Positions 17,042 to 27,437 of a stretch of 43,274 bases of DNA are shown one piece after another. The stretch's first letter is position 1; the number at the start of each line of letters is the position of its first letter. The notes under the pieces were generated by a model that saw only the letters and a program-made list of their open reading frames with translations, did not search any database and was not told the origin of the DNA. Location of the stretch: NCBI GenBank assembly GCA_023400405.1, contig JAEXFD010000011.1:1-43274 (forward strand), read 5' to 3'. Origin of the DNA: Pseudomonadota bacterium (GTDB taxonomy: Bacteria > Pseudomonadota > Alphaproteobacteria > Sphingomonadales > Sphingomonadaceae). The translations under genes and the position numbers were made by a program.

Positions 17042-18054
17042 GGCTCCAGCGCCACGGTGACCACCGTGCCGGCCACGCCACTTTCGGTGGCGAGGCGTCC
17101 GCGGGCCTGGCGAACGAAGGCGTCGATGAGCCTCTGGCCGAGCCCGCCATCGCGCCGCGGGGCATCGCTTTCCGGCATGCCGATGCCATCGTCCGCGACG
17201 ATCAGGCGCCAGCCCGGCCCCGTCGATTCGAAGCGCACCTCGATCCGTCCGGTCTCTCGGCCGGCAAAGGCGTGCTTGGCGGCGTTGGTGACTAGTTCGT
17301 TGACGATCAGGCCGATCGAGACCGCGCGGTCCCGGGGCAGGGCGCCATGTTCGGAACGGCAATCGAGTGTGATGGCGCCCCGCAGGAACAGCGATTCGGC
17401 AAGCGCGGTGCTCAGTTCCTGGAGATAGGTCGCCATATCGACTTCGCCCGGCGCGGCGCTGCCGCCACCACGATAGAGGTGGCGATGCGCGCGCGCGATG
17501 CTCTCGACGCGAGCGAGCGCCTCGCCGAGCGCAGCTTCGGTTTCCGTGTTGCGTGTGCGGCGTCGCTGAAGGTCGAGCAATGCCGCGACGATCGCGAAAT
17601 TGTTCTTCACCCTGTGATCGAACTCTTCGAGGAACAGGTCGCGATCGGCAAGCTCGCGGTCGCGCTCGGCGGTGGCGCGATGGACCGAGCGGCGGAAGAG
17701 CTCGGCGAAGAGGATGGTGATTGCCAGCGCGCCGCCGACCGAGGCAAGCGTTGCGGGAGAGAGCGCCATCGGCCCGCCCCCGACGCCGCGGATCGGATAG
17801 ACGACCAGCGAGACGAACAGGATCGAGACGATTGCCGCGACCGCGCCGGCGAGCCAGCGGCCGAACAGCGTCGCGATCATCACCGCGGGGAAGGTCAGCG
17901 CAAAGGCAGCGATGTCTGGCGAGACCAGGCTGAGCAGCAGGCGCAGCACGCCCGCGCAGGCCGCTGCGGCGAGGCCAGTGAGCACCGAACTCGCCCATTC
18001 CGGCAAGGCCGGAGCGAGCCGCCCCGGCAGATCGAGTTCGCCTATCCGCCCCAT
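17038..18054 (-). CDS. Membrane sensor histidine kinase, DUF4118 plus HisKA_2
   Basis: 338 residues. Four N-terminal transmembrane helices (about 20-120) resemble DUF4118 as in KdpD-type sensors. A HisKA_2 segment EFDHRVKNNFAIV with phospho-acceptor H147 follows, then a HATPase domain (NELVTNAAKHAF, DDGIGMP, GGLGQRLI). This is the HWE/LovK-like class used in alphaproteobacteria, often feeding the general stress response phosphorelay, but no PhyR, NepR or EcfG gene is near. It is the last gene of a long minus-strand run, 65 bases after the DUF815 ATPase gene, and ends overlapping the convergent ABC-F gene by 4 bases. Confidence 0.9.
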   Translation of the reverse strand: MGRIGELDLPGRLAPALPEWASSVLTGLAAAACAGVLRLLLSLVSPDIAAFALTFPAVMIATLFGRWLAGAVAAIVSILFVSLVVYPIRGVGGGPMALSPATLASVGGALAITILFAELFRRSVHRATAERDRELADRDLFLEEFDHRVKNNFAIVAALLDLQRRRTRNTETEAALGEALARVESIARAHRHLYRGGGSAAPGEVDMATYLQELSTALAESLFLRGAITLDCRSEHGALPRDRAVSIGLIVNELVTNAAKHAFAGRETGRIEVRFESTGPGWRLIVADDGIGMPESDAPRRDGGLGQRLIDAFVRQARGRLATESGVAGTVVTVALEP

Positions 18055-18119
18055 GTCGGGGCGATCAGGCCCGCCGCTGCGAGCCGAGTCAAGCAGGGAC
18101 GAAAGGCCCTTGATCTCGA

Positions 18120-18938
18120 TCAGTACGATTCCAGCGTGCGGCCCGATCGTCCTGCCAAGTCAATGACATATTGCCAGGCGACTCGCCCCGATCGGCTGCC
18201 GCGCCGTGTTGCCCAGGCGATGGCCTCGGCGGGATCGAAGCTGAGGCCGTGCGCTTCGGCATAGGCGGCGACGATCGCGACATAGGTGTCCTGGTCGACG
18301 ACATGGAAGCCCAGGCTCAGCCCGAAGCGATCGGCGAGCGCGAGCCCGTCATCGACCGCGTCGCGCGGATTGATCGCGCTTGCCTGTTCGGCAATATCGC
18401 GCGGCACGAGGTGGCGGCGGTTGGACGTGACGATCAGCCGGGTATTCGCCGGCCGCGCCTCCGCACCGCCTTCGAGCAGCGAGCGCAGCGCGCGCGCGTC
18501 GCCGACCGCGTCGAAGCCGAGATCGTCGAGGAAGATCGCGAAGGGACGCTTTGCGGCGGCGAGCAGCGCGAAGAGCTCGGGCAGGGTCTCGAGATGCGTC
18601 GTCGCAGCTTCGACCAGCGCCAACTGCCCGCCCGCGGCTTGCACTGCCGCGACGGCGCTTTTCACCAGCGCCGATTTGCCGGTGCCGCGGGCGCCCCAGA
18701 GCAGCACGTCCTGCGCGGCATGGCCGGCGGAAAGCCGTTCGAGATTGGCGACCAGTGCCTCACGTTGCGCGTCCATGCCGCGGAGCAGCCCGAGCGGCAG
18801 GGGCGCGAAGGCGCGCGCGGCGGCGAGACCGTGGCCGCGCCAGACATAGGCAGGATGCGCGGCAAGATTGGCCGGCGGCGGGGGCGGGGGGGCAAGCCGA
18901 TCGAGCGCGTCGGCGATGCGGGTGAGGGCGTCGGTCAT
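18120..18938 (-). CDS. DUF815-family ATP-binding protein
   Basis: 272-residue P-loop ATPase of the DUF815 family, function unestablished. Walker A GARGTGKS lies at 82-89, Walker B is FAIFLDDLGF, and a sensor-like VTSNRRHLVPRD follows, the AAA-type order typical of the family. The N-terminus contains a run of six prolines. It lies 33 bases downstream of the TPR gene and 65 bases upstream of the kinase gene on the same strand, so it may be part of the same transcript as the Prs cassette, though the family is also found apart from such loci. Confidence 0.88.
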   Translation of the reverse strand: MTDALTRIADALDRLAPPPPPPANLAAHPAYVWRGHGLAAARAFAPLPLGLLRGMDAQREALVANLERLSAGHAAQDVLLWGARGTGKSALVKSAVAAVQAAGGQLALVEAATTHLETLPELFALLAAAKRPFAIFLDDLGFDAVGDARALRSLLEGGAEARPANTRLIVTSNRRHLVPRDIAEQASAINPRDAVDDGLALADRFGLSLGFHVVDQDTYVAIVAAYAEAHGLSFDPAEAIAWATRRGSRSGRVAWQYVIDLAGRSGRTLESY

Positions 18939-18971
18939 CGCGAGCGGCTATAGCGCGTGCCGCGGCGCGTC

Positions 18972-21042
18972 TCACCCCATCTTCGCGATCAGCGCCTGTG
19001 CCGCCGGCCTGTCCGCGAAGCTCGGGTCGGAAAGTGCGGCCGCGGCATTGGCGCGGGCACCGATCTTATCCCCATTCGCCGCCTGGATCTGGGCGAGGTG
19101 CCAGCGCAGCCCGGCATGCTTCGGCGCCAGGGTCACGGCCTTTTGCAACAGCTCCAGTGCGCCGCCTTTGTCGCCGCCGCGGAACAGGGCCCAGCCATAG
19201 GCGTCCGCCACGGCCGGATTGGCCGGGGCAAGGCCATAGGCTGCCTCGCCGAAATCGACCGCTGTTTCGGTCTCGCCCGTGCCGGCATAGGCGGCGGCGA
19301 GTTCGGCATCGAGCGCGGCATCCCCATCGCCGATCTGGGCGCGGACCGCCTCGAGGCTGTCGATCGCCGAATCATAGTCGCCGGCCGCCAGCTGCCAATG
19401 CGCAGAGAGGCGCAGCGCGGTGACGTTCTGCGGGTTTTGCGAGAGAAACAGCGCAAGGGCATTGGCGGCCTCTTCGCGATGCCCGGACCGATCGAGCGCT
19501 TCGACCAAGCGCAGCACGGTCGGCTCGTCGAAGCGCAGGTCGGCGGCGCGGCGATAGACGGCAGCGGCCTCGCCGGTTCGCCCGGCGAGCATCAGCACGT
19601 CGCCGAGGACGAGTTGAGCGCCGGGTGCGCCGGGACTGGCCGCGGCGATGGCTTGCGCGCGCGCGAGCGCCCCGGCCCGGTCTCCCTTGTCGATCAGCGC
19701 GCGGATCAGCGGGACGGTCGCGTCGGGATCGCCGGGCCGTTTGGCGGCCTCACCGGCAAGGATCGCGGCGCTGTCATCGGCGCTGAACGCGGCCGCGTTG
19801 CCGATCGCCGGAAAGGCGGCGCGATCGAGATAATGCGCCGCCCGCGCCCGGTCACCGAGCCGCTCATAGGCGCGCCCGGCGAGCGTCAGCGCATAGCTGT
19901 CTGCGTCCGCACGGGCGACCACCGGCGCGAGCAGGTCGATCGCCGTGCGCGCGCTGCCGCTGCGCAAATAGGCGAAGGCGAGCAGTTTGCGCGCCTCGAT
20001 GTTCATCAGTTGCGTGCCCACGAGGTTGCCGAGCCGGTCGATCGCCTGCTCATCGTCGCCGGCCTGGAGATCGAGCGTGCCGGCGAGCAGCATCATCCCC
20101 GGAAGGTCATCGAGCGCGCCCTCGGTACGATCGACCAGGCCGCGGGCGAGATCGTAATCGCCTGCGCGCGCGGCCATCACCGCCTGGAGATAATAGGCCT
20201 GGGGACTGCCCGCCCGAGCGGCGAGAGCACGGCGCGTTGCCGCGAGGGCATCGACAGTGCGACCGGCATCGCCGAGCGTCGCGGCATATTCGATCAGTAC
20301 GGCGTGACGTCCGGGGTCACGCTTCAACGCCTGCTCGAACCAAGGCAGCGCTGCGACCAGGCCGAACTGATTGCGCACGACTTCACCGCGCAGGACCAGC
20401 GCGGAGACGTCGCCGGGCGCAAGGCGCACCGCGCGATCGCTCGCCGCTGCGGCGCCGGCCAGGTCGCCCGCGGCGAACCGGACCCGGCCGAGATCGGTCC
20501 ACACTCGCGCGTCGCGGGGGGCGAGGTGCAGCGCCGTATCGAAGGCGGCCCCGGCCCCGGCGGCATCGCCGAGCATGGCCTTCGCACGCCCCTCGATGCG
20601 GAGGGCAAAGGCTTGCTGCTCGGGGGCCGCCTTGATGGCCTCGGCCAGCGCCTTGTCCGGCTGGCCCTGGAGCAGCAGCGCCTCCGCGCGCAGCGGAGCG
20701 GCCGACCGCGGATCGTAACCGGCGGCGACGGCGCGCTGGACTTCCGCGTCCGCCGCGACGCCTTCGCCTAGCGCGAGCAGCGATCGGGCCAGCACCAGGT
20801 GGGCGCGCGGATCGCCGGGTGCGCCGCGCGTGGCATCGGTCGCAGCCGCGCGAGCCGCACTGGCATTGTCCTGGCCGAGCAAGGCTTCCGCACGCGCCAG
20901 GGCTGCGGCCGGATCGCCGGGGCCTGCGCGACCGGTCGCGAAGATGACGCCGCCGACAATCGCCGCGACGAACACCGCCACTCCGGCCGCGACCACCAGC
21001 AGGCGGCGCAGTTTCGGCGCGCGTCGTTTCGTGCGTCGGCGC

Positions 21043-21059
<17 letters not shown>
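18972..21059 (-). CDS. TPR-repeat membrane protein of the Prs cassette (PrsT-like)
   Basis: 695 residues. A short basic cytoplasmic N-terminus (MTFSPRRRRTKRR) precedes one transmembrane helix (about 20-42). The rest is tandem tetratricopeptide repeats running to the C-terminus, recognisable by recurring A.A......P.....A...LG patterns. It corresponds in position to PrsT, the TPR protein of XrtA/PEP-CTERM loci, but it is shorter than the PrsT I know of (about 900 residues) and has no lipobox, so the name is by context. The start overlaps prsR by 17 bases. Probably a periplasmic scaffold for exopolysaccharide or protein export. Confidence 0.8.
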
Positions 21060-22397
<1,338 letters not shown>

Positions 22398-22401
<4 letters not shown>

Positions 22402-24452
22402 GCGGCTCTTCCGACGGTGAGATCGGCCGGGTGGGCGGCCTTGAGCGTGACGCGGAAGCGCGTGCCGCGCCCCTCGCGGGAAGTGACTTCGATGCGGCCC
22501 CCCATCGCCTGGGCGAGCTGAAGTGCCTCGAAGGCACCGATGCCGAATCCGCCGTCCTTGGACGAGACGAACGGCTTGAACAGCTGGTCACGAACGAACG
22601 CCGGGGACATGCCGCAGCCCTGGTCGATCACCTCGATCGCGACATGCTCGCCATCGGCGGAGACTGCCAGCGTCACGGGCTCGTGCGGCGGGCTTGCGTC
22701 GATCGCATTCTGGACGAGATGGCCGAGCAGCTGTTCCAGGCCGATCGGATCGGCATGGGCGATCGCGACCGGGGCGCCGGCGACCACGACCGGATGCTGG
22801 GTGCGGCGCCGGATCGCGACGCGTTCGGCGAGCGGCACCACTTCGATCGCATGCGGCGCTTCGCCGCGCCCGCGATGATGTTGCGACAGGCGCGCCAGCA
22901 ACGCGTTCATCCGCTCGGCGGAATCGCGCAGCGTGGCGATCATATCCGCGCGGAACTCGGGCTTGTCCGCATGGCGTTCGGCATTGCGCGCGGTGAGCGT
23001 CAACTGGCTCACCAGGTTCTTGATGTCGTGCAGGATGAAGGCGAAGCGGCGATTGAACTCGTCGAAGCGCTGGGCTTCGGCCAACGCGGTCTGCGCGCGC
23101 GCCTCGGCGAGGTAGGAGGCGACCTGCTGGCCGGCGATCTTGAGCAGGTCGAAATCTTCCCAATCGAGCGCGCGGTCGAGCAGCGGTCGCGCGAGGAGGA
23201 TCGCCCCGGCCAGTTCGCCGAGGTGCGGCAACGGCACGATGACCCAGGCTTCCGGCAGGTCGATCATCCATTGCGGGATCGCGTCCGCTTCGGGGGCCGC
23301 CTGATCGGCGCGGAGGGCGTCGAGTTCGACGATACGGCCGGTCTCCCTCAGATGGCCCGCAAGCGCGGTGTCGCTCGTCGTGGGGAGCGCGGCACGGGCC
23401 CAGTTCCAGCTCGCGCCGACGCCCAGTCCGCCGCCATCGGGCACGAGCAGCACGCCGGCGGGCGAATCGACCAGATCGGCGATCGCCTTGACGATGCGCT
23501 CGTCCAGCGCGGCGCCGCCCTGCGGGGCGCCGAGGGTGCCGGTGAAGCGGATCCACTCGCTGCGATAATCATAGCGATGGCGGAAGAGGTGCTTGGCGAG
23601 CTTCACCTTCAGCCAGGCGCGCAGCCAGCTGTTCGCGACGAGCGTGAGGATCGCCGCGGTCGAGCCGAACACGAAGGCGGTCTGGAGGATGCGCGACTGG
23701 CCGCCGCCGATCGCGGCGATGGCAGAGGTGGCGAGCGCGAGGAGCGTGAAATAGGCGCCGATCGCCACCAGAGAGAGCGACTGGTAGGTGAAGGCGCGCG
23801 AGACCTGCACGTTCCAATCGCCCTTGCGTTGCAGCGCGGTGCCGATGGCCAATGCCGCGACGATCTCGGCCAGGCCGCGCAGGACGAGCCACTCGGGGTG
23901 CCATTGGGCGGTGAGGTAAGCGGCGCTGTATACTGCGAAATCGCTTGCCCAGAGCCCCGCCACCGCCAGCACGATCCAGCGGAGCGCGCCGCCCGCGCCC
24001 GGCGCGAGTGTCGACCAAAGCGCCTGGGCGAGCACGAGCGCGGCGACGGCGACGAGCATCCGCAGCATCGCCCCCACGGCTTCGATCTGCGCCCCGGCCA
24101 CTGGATCGCCATGGGCTGCTCCGGCAACGGCCAATGCAAGGCTTGCGAGCGAGACGAGCGCGACGACGCCATAGACGGTGCCGAGCGCGAGCGGCCGAGC
24201 TTCACCGTTGCGGCTGTGGAGCGCGGTCATGAAGGCGAGCCACGCAAGGTTGCGCAACGTCTCGGCCGCGCGTGTCGTCATGTCGGTGGCGCCAATGCCG
24301 GAGACCGCCAGTGCCCAGAGGGCCGTCGCGGCGAGCGCGAAGGCGAGCGTGCGGCGCGGCATGCCGGGTTCGGGCGATCGCCATGCCCATAACGCCAGCG
24401 CGCCAAAGAGCAGCGCCGCCAGCGCATGGAGCCAGAGCAGGACCCCGGCCAT
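22398..24452 (-). CDS. prsK: PrsK, XrtA/PEP-CTERM-system histidine kinase
   Basis: 684-residue integral membrane kinase. The N-terminal half (1-275) has about eight transmembrane helices. A GAF-like cytoplasmic domain (about 300-450) precedes the H-box FILHDIKNLVSQ with H475, and a HATPase domain has N-box HLVQNAID (N582) followed by DQGCGMSP and GGFGIGAFEA. The HDIKNL H-box and the multi-helix plus GAF layout are those of PrsK. The start overlaps the stop of the glycosyltransferase by one base (TGATG on the coding strand), and the stop overlaps prsR by four. The signal is unknown. Confidence 0.9.
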
Positions 24453-25840
24453 CAGCGCGCTCCCTCAGGGAAAAGCACGACCCGGATCGTCTGGAGCAGG
24501 ATCAGCACGTCGAGAAAGGGCGAATAATTCTTGGCGTAATAGAGATCGTATTCGAGTTTCTGACGCGAATCCTCGATCGACGCGCCATAGGGATAGTTGA
24601 TCTGCGCCCAGCCGGTGAGGCCCGGCTTCACCATGTGCCGCTCGGCATAATAAGGCAGCTGGGTCTCGAGATCGTCGACGAAGGTCGGCCGTTCCGGGCG
24701 CGGCCCGACGAAGCTCATCTCGCCCTTGAGGACGTTCCAGCATTGCGGCAGCTCGTCGATCCGCACCTTGCGGATGAAGCGCCCGACGCGAGTGATTCGG
24801 GGATCGTCCTTTTCGGCCCAGACCGCCTTGCCGCCCACTTCGGCGTCCTGGCGCATCGAGCGCAGCTTGATCACGTCGAAGCCCTGGCCATAGAGGCCCA
24901 CCCGGCGCTGGCGATAAAAGGCGGGTCCTCGGCTCTCGAGCTTGATCGCGATCATGGTGAACAGGATCACCGGCAACATAAGCGCGAGCAGCGTCAGGCT
25001 GGCGGCGATGTCGAACAGGCGCTTGAACATCGCCGAAAGCATGCGGCTCGACGAGAAGCCGTCGGAGAAGATCAGCCAGCTCGGATTGACGCTGTCGAGA
25101 TCGACCCGGCCCGTCTCGCGCTCGAGAAATGTCGAGAGGTCGTTGACATGGACGCCGGTGGTCTTGATCCGCAGCAGGTCCTTGAGCGGCAGCGCGTTAC
25201 GGCGCTCCTCGAGCGCGAGCACCACTTCGCTGGCGTTGAGCAGCACGACATGATCGGCGAGGTTGTAGATCGCGTCGCGTGCAATTGCTTCCGGGATCAC
25301 GCGATTGGCTTCGCTCATCGCGACATAACCGACCACGGCGAATCCGGCCCCCGGCGTCCTCGCCAGCGTTTTGAGCCGTGCCGCGCGCGGCCCGGCGCCA
25401 AGCACGACGATGCGCCTCTTGAACGCCTGGCTGCCAAGCGCCTTGCCGAGCAGGATGCGCAGGAACACCAGGGCGGCGATCGAAGCCCCCATCGCGTAGA
25501 GCAGGTTCGATCGCCAGAAGCCGATCCCCGGGATCAGGAAATAGAGGAAACTCAGTCCGATCACGCCGAGCGAAACGGCGACGATGAGCCGGGCGGTGGC
25601 GAAGCGGAGCGACTGCAGCGCATCAGCACCGTAGACCCCGACCGCGATCATCGCCACTTCGAGCATCACGGTGTAGATCGCGAGTTCGGCGATGCGATCC
25701 TGCATCGCGGGCAGCTTCATGCCGAGCTGGCGTGCGCGGACGACCCAGCCGAACTCCCCCGTCAGGACCAGCAGCACGATATCGAACAGGCCGAGCAGCA
25801 GCACGGCATTGGGCACGTAATGCTTGAACAGCCGGATCAT
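24452..25840 (-). CDS. Polyprenyl-phosphate glycosylphosphotransferase, XrtA/PEP-CTERM type
   Basis: 462-residue initiating glycosyltransferase that loads the first sugar phosphate onto a lipid carrier for exopolysaccharide synthesis. Several N-terminal transmembrane helices (about 12-30, 55-72, 84-103, 113-131) are followed by a CoA-binding-like Rossmann segment (RRIVVLGAGPRAARL) and a C-terminal bacterial sugar transferase domain. That domain starts KRLFDIAASLTLL (273 on) and contains KLRSMR, DELPQ (363-366 region) and GEMSFVGPRPERP. The domain order matches the family that travels with exosortase XrtA and Prs regulators. First gene of its operon, divergent from manC. Confidence 0.9.
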   Translation of the reverse strand: MIRLFKHYVPNAVLLLGLFDIVLLVLTGEFGWVVRARQLGMKLPAMQDRIAELAIYTVMLEVAMIAVGVYGADALQSLRFATARLIVAVSLGVIGLSFLYFLIPGIGFWRSNLLYAMGASIAALVFLRILLGKALGSQAFKRRIVVLGAGPRAARLKTLARTPGAGFAVVGYVAMSEANRVIPEAIARDAIYNLADHVVLLNASEVVLALEERRNALPLKDLLRIKTTGVHVNDLSTFLERETGRVDLDSVNPSWLIFSDGFSSSRMLSAMFKRLFDIAASLTLLALMLPVILFTMIAIKLESRGPAFYRQRRVGLYGQGFDVIKLRSMRQDAEVGGKAVWAEKDDPRITRVGRFIRKVRIDELPQCWNVLKGEMSFVGPRPERPTFVDDLETQLPYYAERHMVKPGLTGWAQINYPYGASIEDSRQKLEYDLYYAKNYSPFLDVLILLQTIRVVLFPEGAR

Positions 25841-25898
25841 GGGCCGCGGTCTAGAGCCAAAGTGTAAACAAATCCGACATAGCCGCCCGGCAAGTCAC

Positions 25899-25913
25899 TG
25901 GAAAAATTATCGC
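25899..25913 (+). promoter_or_regulatory. Candidate sigma-54 promoter upstream of manC
   Basis: TGGAAAAATTATCGC keeps the essential GG-N10-GC spacing of -24/-12 promoters, but departs from the consensus at several other bases (TGGA for TGGC, TCGC for TTGC). It points to manC, with a predicted start about 75 bases before the ATG. It was looked for because PrsR is a sigma-54 activator. Weak on sequence alone. Confidence 0.3.
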
Positions 25914-25998
25914 GGGGCGCGGTGAAACCGCCTCGTTTCCCAGGTGTTTGACCGGCGGGGGAAGCTTCACCATAGCCGTTCCAGGAGGTCCGAACTAC

Positions 25999-27054
25999 AT
26001 GCCGGATTCGCAGCCGATCGTCCCTGTCATCCTTTCGGGAGGATCGGGCACGCGCCTCTGGCCGATGTCTCGCGCCGAAAAGCCCAAGCAATTGCTGCCG
26101 CTGACCGCGGAGGAGACCATGCTCCAGCTCACCGCGCGACGGGCGGCGGGCGAGCGTTTCGCGGCGCCGATCGTGGTCGCCAATGCCTATCATGTCGACA
26201 TGGTCGAGGCGCAGCTCGGCGCGGTCGAGAGCTCCGCCCAGGCGCTGATCCTCGAGCCGATGGGACGCAATACCGCGCCGGCGATCGCCTTGGCCGCCAT
26301 CGCCGCGGGCGGCGGCGCCGCGCCGTTGCTGGTCATGCCGTCGGATCACGTGATCGCCGATGTCGAGGCGTTCCATGCCGCGATCCATTCCGCGCTGCCG
26401 CTGGTCGAGCAGGGCTGGCTGGTGACCTTCGGGATCACGCCGGACGCGGCCGAGACCGGCTATGGCTGGATCAAGGTGGGCGAGGCGATCGCGGCAGGCG
26501 TCCACCGTGTCGAGCGCTTCGTCGAGAAGCCGCCGCTCGACAAGGCGCAGGCGATGCTTGCCGAGGGCGGGCATACCTGGAACGGCGGCATCTTCCTGTT
26601 CCGCGCCGACGCCTATCTGGAAGCGCTCGCCGCCTATGCGCCGGACATGCTCGCCGCGGCACAGGCGGCGATCGACAAGGGGAAGCGCGATGGGTCGCGG
26701 ATCTGGCCGGACGCCGATGCCTTTGCCGCCAGCCCGTCCGATTCGATCGACTATGCCGTGATGGAAAAGGCACCGCGCGTCGCCGTCGTGCCGGTCACGA
26801 TGGGCTGGAGCGACGTCGGCAGCTGGGACGCGCTCCACGCGATCAGCCATGCCGATGAAGGCGGCAACGTCGTGCGCGGCGATGCGGTGGTGATCGAATC
26901 CAAGAACTGCCTGGTCCGCGCCGAGGGCGGCCGCCGCGTGGCGCTGGTCGGCGTCGAGGACCTGATCGTGGTGGCGGCCGGCGAAGACGTGCTCGTACTG
27001 CCGCGCGGGCGCAGCCAGGAAGTGAAGAAGATCATTGAGGCAATGAAGCGCTGA
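25999..27054 (+). CDS. manC: Mannose-1-phosphate guanylyltransferase
   Basis: 351-residue nucleotidyltransferase making GDP-mannose from mannose-1-phosphate and GTP, supply for exopolysaccharide. The signature LSGGSGTRLWPMSR lies at 12-25, followed by PKQLLPL, LVMPSDHVI, VERFVEKP and WNGGIF. The length corresponds to the single-domain form without the C-terminal phosphomannose isomerase fusion. The start is set by AGGAGGT nine bases before this ATG; an in-frame start 51 bases upstream lacks such a site. It is divergent from the Prs/glycosyltransferase operon, which fits a role in the same pathway, and its stop overlaps the HNH gene start by one base. Confidence 0.95.
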   Translation: MPDSQPIVPVILSGGSGTRLWPMSRAEKPKQLLPLTAEETMLQLTARRAAGERFAAPIVVANAYHVDMVEAQLGAVESSAQALILEPMGRNTAPAIALAAIAAGGGAAPLLVMPSDHVIADVEAFHAAIHSALPLVEQGWLVTFGITPDAAETGYGWIKVGEAIAAGVHRVERFVEKPPLDKAQAMLAEGGHTWNGGIFLFRADAYLEALAAYAPDMLAAAQAAIDKGKRDGSRIWPDADAFAASPSDSIDYAVMEKAPRVAVVPVTMGWSDVGSWDALHAISHADEGGNVVRGDAVVIESKNCLVRAEGGRRVALVGVEDLIVVAAGEDVLVLPRGRSQEVKKIIEAMKR

Positions 27055-27437
27055 TGCAGGGCCGGGTGCGGCGCAAGGCGGCGCTCGCCCGGCTCGACGC
27101 GCCGCTGCCCGAGCCCGCCGACGCGGTCTGTGCCTTGTGCGCCCGCCCGCTAGGCCGGCGCGTCGAGTGGCACCATGTCGTTCCCAAGAGCGAGGGCGGG
27201 CGCGACACGGTGCCGCTGCATCCGATCTGCCATCGCACGATCCACGCCAGCGCCTCGAACGCCGAGCTCGCCCGCGCCTATCCGACGCTGGAGGCGTTGC
27301 GCCAGCGCGACGACATCGCCCGCTTCCTCACCTGGATCGCCGACAAGCCCCCCGACTTCCACGCGCCGACGCGGCGGAAGCCGGGGAGAGCACGCCTCAG
27401 CCGACCAGCGCCTCGGCCTGGTCGAGCACGTTCTTGA
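27054..27437 (+). CDS. Small HNH-motif protein
   Basis: 127-residue protein with an HNH-type zinc nuclease core: CALC (C26, C29), EWHHVVPKSEGG (H40, H41) and LHPICHRTIHA (C59, H60, H64). Outside the core it is basic, with an Arg/Pro-rich C-terminal tail. HNH proteins this small may be restriction-like, repair or homing-type nucleases, or just zinc proteins; no specific role can be given. Start ATG shares one base with the manC stop, so translation depends on manC. The last 41 bases overlap the convergent pepF gene in antisense, so the C-terminal tail may be non-essential. Confidence 0.8.
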   Translation: MQGRVRRKAALARLDAPLPEPADAVCALCARPLGRRVEWHHVVPKSEGGRDTVPLHPICHRTIHASASNAELARAYPTLEALRQRDDIARFLTWIADKPPDFHAPTRRKPGRARLSRPAPRPGRARS

